Shown here: positions 24,601-36,600 of the stretch, piece after piece
Layout of the letters: every line of letters starts with the position of its first letter
How positions within the stretch are numbered: position 1 is the first letter of the stretch
Assembly (NCBI RefSeq): GCF_037414475.1
Contig: NZ_CP147913.1
Coordinates: 9,558,501-9,622,500, forward strand
Origin: Myxococcus stipitatus
GTDB lineage: Bacteria; Myxococcota; Myxococcia; Myxococcales; Myxococcaceae
Length of the DNA: 64,000 nucleotides
Reading direction: 5' to 3'
Made by a program: the position numbers and the translations under genes
The notes under the pieces: model-generated
What the model was told of the DNA's origin: nothing
Seen by the model: only the letters and a program-made list of their open reading frames with translations
The model's database searches: none

Positions 24601-27600
24601 TCGATGTCGCCACGGGCACGTCGAAGTTCGACATCAGCCTGGAGGTCGTCGAGACCCAGGGCGAGCTCCACTGCCGCTTCGAGTACGCGGCGAAGCTGTT
24701 CGACGAGAGCACCATGAAGCGACTCGTCGAGCGCCTCTCCGCGCTCGCTCGCGCGGTGGTGGCCACTCCGGACCTGTCAGTGCAGCGCCTGCCGTTGATG
24801 GATGAAGCGGAGCGCCGCAAGGTGCTGGTGGAGTTCCAGGGGCGCACGGAGGAATACCCGAGGGACACCACGCTGCACGCGCTCATCGAGGAGCAGGTGC
24901 GCCGCACGCCCACGGCGGAGGCCGTGCGCTTCGAGGACAGCGCCCTCACCTTCGCGCAACTGGACGCGAAGGCGAACCAGCTCGCGCACCACCTGCGCAC
25001 GCTGGGGGCTCGGCCTGGAGTCCTGGTCGGCGTGTGCCTGGAGCGCTCGCTGGACCTGGTCGTGGCGCTGCTGGGGGTCATGAAGTCCGGCGCGGCCTAC
25101 GTGCCGCTGGACCCGGGCTATCCGCGTGAGCGACTGGCCGGGATGCTGGAGGACGCGGACGCTCCGGTGCTTCTCACCCACGAGCGCCTCAAGTCCGTGT
25201 TGCCGCGGCACTCCTCGCGAGAGGTGTGCCTCGACAGCGAATGGACGACCATCTCCCGCCAGCCCACCACGGCGCCTGCTTCCCAGGCCGGGGCGGAGTC
25301 GCTGGCCTACGTCATCTTCACCTCCGGCTCCACGGGCAGGCCGAAGGGCGCGATGAACGGGCACTCGGGCATCGTCAATCGCCTGAAGTGGATGCAGCAG
25401 GAGTACGCACTGACGGGTGCGGACACGGTGTTGCAGAAGACGCCGTTCAGCTTCGACGTGTCCGTGTGGGAGTTCTTCTGGCCGCTGCTGACGGGCGCGA
25501 GGCTCGTGATGGCCCGGCCCGGAGGACACCAGGACCCGGCGTACCTGGCTCGACTGATGGAAGAGCAGCGAGTGACCACGGTGCACTTCGTGCCGTCGAT
25601 GCTGCGGGCCTTCCTGGAGGAGCCGGGGCTGGAGAAGCTGGCGCACCTGAAGCGCGTGGTGTGCAGCGGTGAAGCGTTGACGGTGGACCTGGTGAACAAG
25701 GCCCACGCGAAGCTGCCGGCGAGCACGGAGCTCCACAACCTCTATGGCCCGACGGAAGCGGCGGTGGACGTCTCGTACTTCCACTGCGCACGAGGCATGA
25801 ACCGCGCGTCCATTCCCATCGGGCGGCCGGTGGCGAACACGCGGCTCTATGTCCTGGATGGACAGGGGCAGCCGACGCCCGTAGGCGTGCCTGGAGAGCT
25901 CTTCATCGGCGGTGTGCAGGTGGGCCAGGGCTACTGGCGCAAGCCGCAGCTCACGTCGGAGCGCTTCCTCGCGGACGAAGTCTCGGGTGATACACGAGGG
26001 AGGCTGTACCGCACGGGAGACGTGGCCCGGTGGATGCCGGACGGCACGCTCGAGTACCTGGGCCGCGCGGACTTCCAGGTGAAGCTGCGAGGCTTCCGCA
26101 TCGAACTGGGCGACATCGAAGCCGCGCTGCTGTCTCATCCCTCCGTGCGCGAGGCGGCCGTCCTCCTGCGCGAGGACACGCCGGGTGACCAGCGGCTGGT
26201 CGCATACGTGACCGGTGACTCGGAGCCGCTGAACGCGGCCCTGCTCCGGGGTCATCTCCAGTCGCGGCTGCCGGAGTACATGGTGCCCTCGGCGTTCACG
26301 CACCTGGGCGTCCTGCCGCTGTCGCCCAGTGGCAAGGTGGACCGAAAGGCGCTCCCTGTCCCCGAGGCCCCCGTGGTCCAGGCCGGCCGGTACGTCGCGC
26401 CTCGGACCCCGATGGAAGAGTCGCTGGCCACCCTCTTCGCCCAGGTCCTCGGCGTCGAACGCGTCGGAATCCATGATGGCTTCTTCGAACTGGGCGGCCA
26501 CTCGCTGCTCGCCACGCAGGTGATGGTCCGCGTCCGGTCCTCGCTCGGCGTGGAGCTGCCACTCCGCACGCTGTTCGAGTCCCCCTCCGTGGCGGCGCTC
26601 GCGGAGCGGCTCGAGGCCAAGGGCCAGGCGCATCGTCCGGCGGCGAAGCTCCCGCCCCTGGTCCGAGTGGACCGCACCGGGCAGCTGCCCCTCTCCTTCG
26701 CGCAACAGCGCTTGTGGCTCATCAGCCAGTTCACCGGGGCCACGAGTGCCTACAACATCCCGCTCGCGCTGAAGCTGGAGGGCACGCTCGACCTGTCCGC
26801 GCTCCAGCGAGGCTTCGACGTGTTGATGGAGCGTCACGAAGCATTGCGGACCACCTTCCGCATGGAAGGTGACGTCCCCGTGCAGGTCATCCACCCGGCC
26901 TTCCCCCTGCCCTTCCAGTTCGTCGACCTCACGTCGTTCGGGAGCACCGAGGTCCGAGAGGCGGAGTGCCTCCGCCTGGCGCTGGAAGAGTCGAGGCGTC
27001 CATTCGACCTCGTGAGTGGCCCGCTGGCGCGCGCGCTCCTCGTGAAGCTTGGAGAGCAGGAGCACGCGCTGGTGCTCAACATGCACCACATCGTCTCGGA
27101 TGGTTGGTCCACGGGTGTGCTGGTCCGCGAGATGGCCGCGCTCTACGCCGCCTTCCGTGAAGGCCGTGCTTCTCCGCTGCCGGAGCTTCAGGTGCAGTAC
27201 GCGGACTACGCCGCCTGGCAGCGCGACTGGCTCAAGGGCGAGGTGCTGGCGACGCAGGCGGGCTATTGGCGGAAGAAGCTCGAGGGAGCGCCGCACTACC
27301 TGGAGCTCACGACGGACAAGCCACGTCCTCCGCAGCAGACCTTCCAGGGCTCGGCGGCGATGCTCCATCTGCCCCTGGCCGTCACCCAAGCGCTGGAGTC
27401 CCTCGCGAAGAAGGAAGGCGCCACGCCGTTCATGGTGTTGCTGGCGGCGTACCAGTTCGTCCTGCATCGCCACTCGGGTCAGGCCGACATCCTGGTGGGC
27501 TCCCCCATCGCCGGCCGCCGGTTGGCGGAGTCCGAGGCCCTCATCGGCTACTTCGCGAACACGCTGGTCCTGCGCACGCGGCTCCAGGGTGAGTCCACGT

Positions 27601-30600
27601 TCCGCGAGCTGTTGACGCAGGTCCGCGACACGACGCTGGAGGCCTACGAGCACCAGGACGTGCCCTTCGAGAAGCTGGTGGAGGACCTTCGCCCGGCGCG
27701 GGACGCGAGCCGCACGCCGCTGTTCCAGGTCTCCTTCACCCTGCACAACGCGCCGCTGCCGACGCTGGCCCTGCCCGGCTTGTCGCTGCGGCCCATGGAT
27801 CATCACCACGGGGGCATCCGCTTCGACCTGGAGCTTCAGCTCCATCGGACCGAGGACGGCTTCCGAGGCGGAATCAATTACGCCACCGCGCTCTTCGAGC
27901 ACGACACCGTGGCCGCGATGGCGAGCCACCTGTGCAGCGTGCTGGAGGTCGCCGTCGCCACGCCGGACGTGCCGCTCTCCCAGCTCTCGATGCTCACCCC
28001 TGCGGAGCGGCACCGCATGCTGGTGGAGTGGAACGACACGACCCCGAGCACGCCTCGCGATGAGTCGATTCACGAGGCCTTCGCCCGACAGGTAGCGCGT
28101 GCACCGAACGCCATCGCCCTGTCGTTCGCTGACGGCCAGCTCACCTACGCCGAGCTGCAATCGCGAGCGCATCAGGTCGCGCACCACCTTCACGCGATGG
28201 GCGTCCGGCCGGGAACTCGCGTGGGCCTGTGCATGGAGCGATCGCCGGAGCTCATCGTCGGCCTGCTCGGCATCCTCCAAGCGGGCGCGGCCTACGTGCC
28301 ACTGGAGCCGGGCTACCCCGCGGAGCGCCTCTCGTGGATCGTCCGTGAGTCCGGCGTCACCGTCCTGCTGACCCAGGAGCATCTGGCCGACGAGTTGCCT
28401 GAGCTGGGCATCCTGCCGGTGTTGATCGACGCCGAATGGAGCCACATCGCGAAGAGGCCCACGTCCGCGCCCACGGTCTCCGTGAGCGAGGAGGCACTGG
28501 CCTACGTGATGTTCACCTCGGGAAGCACGGGGCATCCCAAGGGCGTCTGCGTTCCGCACCGGGGCGTGATGCGGCTCGTCCAGGGCAACTCGTTCATGCG
28601 CTTCGGGCCGGAAGAGGTCTTCCTTCAGAACGCGCCCGTGGCGTTCGATGCCTCCACCCTGGAGATCTGGGGCGCGCTGCTCAACGGAGGCCGGTTGGTG
28701 CTCGCGCCGGCCAAGGCGCAGTCGCTCGAGGAGCTGGCCTCACTGGTGACCAGCTCCGGTGTCACCTCGCTGTGGCTGACGGCGGCCTTGTTCGACCAGG
28801 TGGTCCAGCATCAGGGCGAGGCGCTGGCGCAGGTGCGTCAGGTGCTCGCGGGGGGTGATGTGCTGCCGGTGCAGCGTGTGGCCGAGCACCTCGCGAGGCT
28901 GTCGCCAGAGGCCGTGCTCATCAACGGCTATGGTCCCACGGAGAACACCACGTTCTCCACGACGCACACGCTGCGCGCCGGAGACGAAGTGGGCCGGTCG
29001 GTGCCCATTGGCCGGCCACTGTCGAGCTCGACGGCCTACGTGCTCGACGCCTCGTTCCAGCCCGTGCCGCCGGGAATCCCCGGGGAGCTGTTCGTGGGCG
29101 GCGATGGCCTCGCGTGGGGGTATCTCAACCGTCCGGACCTCACGGCCGAGCGCTTCGTCCCCCACCCCTTCGCCACGAAGCCGGGCGCCCGCCTGTACCG
29201 CACGGGCGACAAGGTGCGCTGGCGCTTGGATGGGACGCTGGAGTTCATGGGCCGCGTCGACTTCCAGGTGAAGATCCGCGGCTTCCGCATCGAGCCCGGC
29301 GAGGTGGAAGAGACGCTGCGGGGCTTCGCGGGGCTGCGTGATGTCGTCGTGGTGGCGCGAGAGGACGTCCCTGGCGACAAGCGGCTCGTCGCCTACGTCG
29401 TCGCCGAGAGCGAGCACCTGGATGTCGCGGGGCTGAAGACCTACGCCCAGCGGCAGTTGCCCGAGTACATGGTGCCGTCCGCCTTCGTGGTGCTGCCCGC
29501 CCTGCCGTTGTCTTCCAACGGCAAGGTGGACCGGAAGGTGCTCCCGGCGCCGGAGCTTCCCTCCGCGACGACGTCGGCCGAAGCTGCGCCCCGCAATCAG
29601 CTCGAGGAGCAGCTCGCGAGCATCTGGGCGGAGGTCCTGCACCGCGACAGCGTGGGCATCCACGACGACTTCTTCGAGCTGGGAGGCCACTCGCTCCTCG
29701 CGACGCAGGTCGTCTCGCGCATCCGCGCCACGTTGGGTGTGGAGCTCCCGCTCGGAGACTTGTTCGGTGCACCCACGGTGGCCGAGCTCGCGGCCCGCCT
29801 GGGCGCCGCTATTGGCAACCAGGCCCCGGCCATCACCCGCGTCTCGAGGACGGGGGACCTGCCCCTGTCGTTCGCGCAGCAGCGCTTGTGGTTCGAGGAC
29901 CAGCTCAAGCCCGGGTCCACGCTCTACAACAACCCGTTCCCCCTTCGCCTCGAGGGAAGGTTGGATGAGCGCGCGCTCCGTCGCACCTTCGATGAGCTGG
30001 TGCGTCGTCACGAATCGCTGCGCACCGTCTTCCGCGCGGAGGCGGGCCGGCCCGTGCAGAAGATCCTCCCGGCCACCTTCGTCCCCGTGCGGAAGGTGGA
30101 CCTCTCGCGCATCGACGAGGAGGACCTGCGCAAGTCGGAGGCCCTGCGTCTGGTCAACGAGGAGGCACGCACCCCCTTCGACCTGGCCCGAGGCCCCTTG
30201 TTGCGGACCCTGCTGGTGAAGCTCCAGCCGGAGGACCACATCCTCGTGCTGCACGTGCACCACATCGTCTCGGACGGATGGTCGTTGGGCGTGTTCGTGC
30301 GTGAGCTGACGTCGCTCTACGAGGCCTTCCGCCGGGGCCTGCCTTCACCGTTGCCGGAGCTGGCCATCCAGTACGCGGACTACGCGGTCTGGCAGCGCAA
30401 CTGGTTGCAGGGAAGCAACCTCAAGGCGCAGCTGGGCTGGTGGAAGCAACACCTGGAGGGAGCGCCGCAGGCGTTGGAGCTGCCCACGGACAAGCCGCGT
30501 CCGGCGGTGTTCGCCCACCGAGGCGCCGTCACGAAACTGCGCATCCCCCTGAAGCTGACCCAGGCCCTGGAGTCCCTGGCCCAGAAGGAAGGCAGCACCC

Positions 30601-33600
30601 CGTACATGGTGCTGCTGGCCGCGTACCAGACGCTGCTGCACCGGTACTCGGGCCAGGACGACATCCTGGTGGGCTCGCCCATCGCCAACCGGAACCTGGC
30701 GGACACGGAGGGTTTGATTGGCTTCTTCGTGAACACCATCATCCTCCGCGCGCGCTTCCAGCCTGGAATGTCCTTCCGGACGCTGCTCGCCCAGGTGCGC
30801 GACGGAACCTTGGGGGCGTTCGAGCACCAGGGTGTTCCGTTCGAGAAGATCGTCGAGGAGATGTCGACCCAGCGTGACTCGAGCCGCACGCCGTTGTTCC
30901 AGGCGAGCTTCACGCTCCAGAACGCGCCGAGGTCGGAGATCCTGCTGCCTGAGCTGTCCGTCTCGCAGGCGGAGATCGACGAAATCGACCTCGCGATGTT
31001 CGACCTGGCCCTGGACATCACTCGGGCTCCGGAGGGCTTCGTTGGAGGCATCGTCTACAACACGGACCTCTTCGTGCCCGAGACGATGCAGCGCTTCGTC
31101 CAGCACCTCCTGGTCCTGCTGCATGCCATCGTGACGGGACCGGACACCCCGTTGGAGGCGTTGCCGCTGATTCCCCTGGATGAGCGCCAGCGCGTCCTGG
31201 AGGAGTGGAACAACACGGAGGCTGACTATCCCGGGGATGCCACCATCCCCGCGCTGTTCTCCGAGCAGGCCCGGCGTACACCCGAGGCGGTGGCACTCCA
31301 GTCCGAGGGACAACAGCTCACCTATGCGGAGCTGGACGAGCGCTCGAACCGGCTGGCCCGGCACCTGGTGTCGCTGGGGATGGGGCCAGAGTCACGCCTC
31401 GCCGTATGCATCCCCCGGAGCCTGGAGCTCTATGTCGCGCTGCTGGGCATCCTGAAGGCGGGCGGCTGCTATGTCCCGCTCGATACGACCCTCCCCGCCC
31501 AGCGCCTGGCTTTCATGCTCGAGGACGCCAGCGTCTCGGGAGTCCTCACGGTGAGCTCCGCCGAGGGCGTATTGCCTCGGGGAAGCTGGCCCGTGGTGGT
31601 GCTCGATACTGGATGGGAGTTCATCTCGCGCGAGTCCCCGGAGGCACCGCGCGTGGCGCAGCACTCGGAGCAGCTCGCCTACGTCACGTACACGTCGGGC
31701 TCGACGGGAACGCCCAAGGGCGTCGCCATCAGCCACCGGAGCGTGATGCGGCTCGTGGCGGGCATGGGCTTCGCTTCGCGTGAGCCAGGTGATGTCATCC
31801 TCCAGGTGGCGCCGATGACGTTCGACCCGTCGGTCCTGGAGATCTGGAGCGCCCTGCTCACCGGAGCCCGGCTCGTCGCGTATCCGCCGCGCACACCCGA
31901 GGTCGCGGAGCTGGCCCGAGTCCTTGACGAGAACCACGTCACGACCACGCTGTTGGCCACCGCGCTCTTCGATGTGATGCAGCAGTATCAACCGGAGGCA
32001 TTGGCCCGCGTGCCCCGGCTCTGGGTGGGGGGCGAAGCGCTCCCCGCGCCGCGGGCTCGAGAGCGCCTGGCGCAAGGGGGCCTGCTCATCAATGCGTATG
32101 GCCCCACCGAGGCCACGGTCGTCGCGACCCAGCAACACCTGTCGCCCGGCGACTCCGTGGGTGACTCGGTTCCTATCGGACGGCCGCTGCCCAACACCCA
32201 GGTCTATGTCCTGGATGCGTCGTGGCAACCGGTGCCGGTGGGGGTACCAGGCGAGCTGTTCATCGGTGGACCGGGTCTGGCCCGTGGCTATCACGGACGA
32301 CCGGGCCTCACCGCCGAGCGCTTCATCCCACATCCCTTCGCCACCACACCCGGCGAGCGCCTCTACCGCACGGGTGACCGCGTGTGCTGGACGCAGGCGG
32401 GGACGCTGCGATTCCTGGGCCGCATCGACTTCCAGGTGAAGGTGCGGGGCTTCCGCATCGAGCTGGGAGAAGTCGAGTCCGCCCTGCGCTCGCATCCCGA
32501 GGTCCGCGAAGTCGCCGTGGTCGTCCGTGAGGACGTGCCCGGAGACAAGCGACTGGTGGCCTACGTCGCCACGGCGGAGGGACGCCCCATCGAGGGTGAG
32601 GAGCCCAAGGCGTGGCTGCGCCAGCGCCTGCCCGAGTACATGGTCCCCGCCGCGCTCGTGTATCTGCCCGAGCTGCCGCAGACGTCACACGGCAAGGTGG
32701 ACCGCCGTGCCCTGCCGTCTCCAGAGGGACTGGCCGTCGAGTCCAACCGCCCCTACGAGGAGCCCGCGACGCCGCTGGAGGCGAAGCTGGCGGAGTGCTG
32801 GATGACGTTGCTCCAGGTGTCCCGAGTGGGACGCCACGACAACTTCTTCGAGTTGGGAGGCCATTCGTTGCTGGCCACGCGGCTGACGGCGGTCCTGAGA
32901 GACGCGCTGGGTGTCGAGCTGGAGGTCCGGGTCCTCTTCGAGTTCCCCACCCTGGCCGCGCTCGCCCGGCGCCTGCAAACGGAACTGTCGGACGAGCGCG
33001 GCACCGCGTTGGCCTTGCCACCCCTGACGCTGGCGAAGCGAGGCGGTTCCTTCCCGGTGTCCTTCGCGCAACAGCGGCTGTGGTTCCTGGAGCAGCTCCG
33101 TCCGGGACACTCGCTGTACAACATCCCCTCGGCGTTGAAGCTGGTGGGCCATGTCAACCTGCCGTCGTTCCAGCGCGCCTTCGATGCGTTGATCGAACGT
33201 CACGAGGCACTGCGCACGACGTTCCGGATGGAGAACGGAGAGCCTCGCCAGGTCATCCACGCTCCGGCGAGCCTGCCGATCAAGCTCGTGGAGCTGGGGA
33301 CGATGCCGCCCGCGCAGCACGAGGCGGAGGTGCTCCGCATCGCCACCGAGGATGCACAGGCGTCGTTCAACCTCGACACGGGTCCCCTCCTCCGAGTCAC
33401 GGTGGTTCGTGTCACCCCCACCGAGCACGTGCTGCTGGTCTGCATGCACCACATCATCTCGGACGGCTGGTCCATGAGTGTGTTGGTGCGCGAGCTGACG
33501 CAGCTCTATGTGGCCTTCCAGCGAGGTGCCCCGTCGCCGCTTCCGGCGGTGGCGGCGCAGTACGTGGACTACGCGACGTGGCAGCGGAACTGGCTCCAGG

Positions 33601-36600
33601 GCGAGCCGCTGCAAGCGCAGCTCTCGTGGTGGAAGAAGCACCTCGACGGCGCGCCACCGGCGTTGGACCTCCCCACGGACAAACCGCGTCCGGCTGCGTT
33701 GTCCTCGAGTGGAGCCCTGCTCCCGGTGCAGCTCTCTCCGGCGCTGAGCGAGGCCGTGGACGCGATGACCCGGCGTGAGAAGGTCACCCCGTTCATGCTG
33801 TTCCTGGCCGCGTTCCAGTCCCTCCTCCAGCGTTACTCCGGACAGGACGATGTGGTGGTCGGTTCGCCCATCGCGGGCCGGCGCCACGCGCAGACCGAGG
33901 GCATGCTGGGCGTGTTCATCAACACCCTGGCGCTGAGAGCCCGCTTCACCCCGGAGCTGACGTTCCGAGGCCTGCTCGCGCAGGTCCGCGACGCGACGCT
34001 CGGGGCCTACGAGCACCAGGACCTCCCCTTCGAGCGGCTGGTCGAAGAGCTCCAACCCGCGCGAGACCTGGGCCGCACGCCCTTGTTCCAGGCGATGTTC
34101 GTGCTCCAGAACGCCCCCATGGCGGACGTGACGTTCCCCGGGCTGACGCTCAAGAGCGTGGAGGTCGAACACGTCTCGACGAAGTTCGAACTCAACCTCC
34201 ACCTGATGCGCGTCGCGGAGAACTACCAGGGCGGGCTCTTCTTCAGCACGGACCTGTTCGAGTCCTCCTCGGCCGAGCGGCTGATGCGTCACTTCCATCA
34301 GCTCCTCGAGCGTGTGTTGGCTTCGCCGGACGCTCCGCTGTCTACCTTGTCCCTGCTCACGGACGATGAGCAGAAGCGGCTGCTCGAGGACACCCACCCC
34401 ACCAGTTCGGTGGTGCCCTCGGCGCTCCCGTTCCATCGCCTCTTCGAGCAGCAGGTGGCGAGAACTCCCGATGCCCCCGCGGTCCGTTGCGAGGAGCAGG
34501 TCTGGACCTACCGTCAGCTCGATGCGCGGGCCAATCAACTCGCTCATCACCTGGTCAAGGCGGGAGTGAAGCGGGATGTGCCCGTGGCCCTGTGCCTGGA
34601 GCGCGGCGCGGAGATGGTTGCCGCGCTGCTGGGTGTCCTCAAGGCGGGAGGCGCCTATGTTCCGCTGGAGCCATCGCAGCCCGCGGCGCGTCTGCGTGGA
34701 TTGGTGGAAGAGGTGTCCGCGCCCATCGTGGTGACGGAGTCTCGTCACGCGGGGGCCTTCGAGGGCCTGTCCATCCCGTGTCTGCTCATGGACGCCGATG
34801 GCGCGCTGCTCGCGGCCCAGCCCGTTGACGCTCCTCGCGTCGAGGTCCAACCCGACCAACTGGCGTACATCCTCTTCACGTCGGGCAGCACAGGCCGGCC
34901 CAAGGGCGTGGCGATTCCCCACGGCCAGCTCATGAGCTACGTCCACGCGGCCATCGACCGCTTGCGGCTGACGGAGTGCGAGAGCTTCGCCCTGGTCTCC
35001 ACGTTCGCCGCGGACCTGGGCAACACGGTGCTCTTCCCCGCGCTCGTCACCGGTGGCCTCTTGCACGTGGTGACGCAGGAGCGGGCGCGCAGCCCCGAAG
35101 GCCTGGCGGAGTACGTCCATCGCCACGCGGTGGACTGCGTGAAGATTGTCCCGTCGCACCTGGCCGCGATGCTGTCGGTGCCGGAACCCCAGCGAGTCCT
35201 GCCTCGCAAGCGGCTGGTGCTGGGCGGCGAGTCCTCTTCGTGGGCGCTGCTGGAGCGAGTCCACGCGCTCATGCCGGGGTGCGAGGTCTTCAACCACTAC
35301 GGCCCGACCGAGACGACGGTGGGTGTGCTCGCGGGTCGGGTGGAGTTGCCGCCCGGCGACAAGGCTCCGGCGCAGGTCCCGCTGGGCCGGGCGCTGGGCC
35401 AGACGCGGCTCTACGTGTTGGACACGGCTCGGCAGCTCGTGCCCATGGGTGTGCCCGGTGAGCTCTACGTGGGGGGGCCCCAGGTGGCTCGCGGCTACTT
35501 CGGCCGCCCGGAGCTGACCGAGGAGCGCTTCCTGCGAGACCCCTTCAGCCCTGTGCCCGGTGCACGCATGTACCGCACGGGAGACCGGGTGCGTTGGCTC
35601 GAGGATGGCCGGGTCGAGTTCATCGGCCGCGTGGACCTCCAGGTGAAGGTGCGTGGCTTCCGCGTCGAGCCCGGCGAAGTCGCCGCGGCGCTGCGCGAGC
35701 ACTCGGGGCTGCGGGATGCCATCGTCGTGGCCCGAGGCGATGGCCATGGAGACCGGAGACTGGTGGCCTACGTCGTGGCGGCCAGTGAGTCCGCGCCGGA
35801 GGCGGCGACGCTGAAGACCTGGCTCCAGCAGCGCTTGCCCGAGTACATGGTGCCGTCCGCCATCATGGTCCTCCCCGCCCTGCCCCTGACGCTCAACGGC
35901 AAGGTGGACACCCGGGCGCTTCCTGAGCCGACGCTGGACGCCTCTGGCGCCGAGGCCCTGGTCGCACCGAGGACGCCGCTGGAGTTGAAGCTGGCGCGAA
36001 TCTGGGAGGACGTACTCGCCGTCAGACCGGTGGGTGTCCGCTCCAACTTCTTCGAGCTGGGTGGTCACTCCCTGTTGGCCGTGCGCTTGATGACGGCCGT
36101 GAGCGAGGCCGTGGGCCGCCCCGTTCCCCTGGCCGCGCTCTTCCAGGCGCCCACGGTGGAGCAGCTCGCCGTGCTCTTGAAGGGCGAAGCCGGAGGCAAG
36201 CCGTCGTCACTCGTGCCCTTCGGGACCGTGACCACCGGGGGGAAGACACCGTTCTTCTGCGTGCATCCGGTGGGCGGCAGTGTCTTCTGCTACGCGGAGC
36301 TGGCTCGTCGGCTCGGCACGGACAGGCCCTTCGTCGGCCTCCAGGCCCGTGGCGTGGACGGCGATGGCGCGCCTCGCGAATCCGTCGAGGAGATGGCTCG
36401 GGCATACGTCACCGAGATGCGTGAGGTTCAACCGAATGGACCCTACCTCCTGGGTGGATGGTCGCTCGGCGGGGTCATCGCCTACGAGATGGCTCGGCAG
36501 CTTCGTGAACAGGGCGAGCAGGTGGCGATGCTCGCGCTCATGGACGCCTACGCGCCGGGAGCGGTGAAGGCGCCGGCGCCCTCGGAGATGGACCGCCTCC

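Noticed and set aside
24777-28559. Minus-strand open frame of 1,260 codons inside the megasynthase, and similar ones at 4089-7490 and 32685-36068
   Set aside because: They are antisense shadows produced by the strong G+C third-position bias of the plus-strand NRPS gene; their translations are Arg/His/Gln-rich with no domains.
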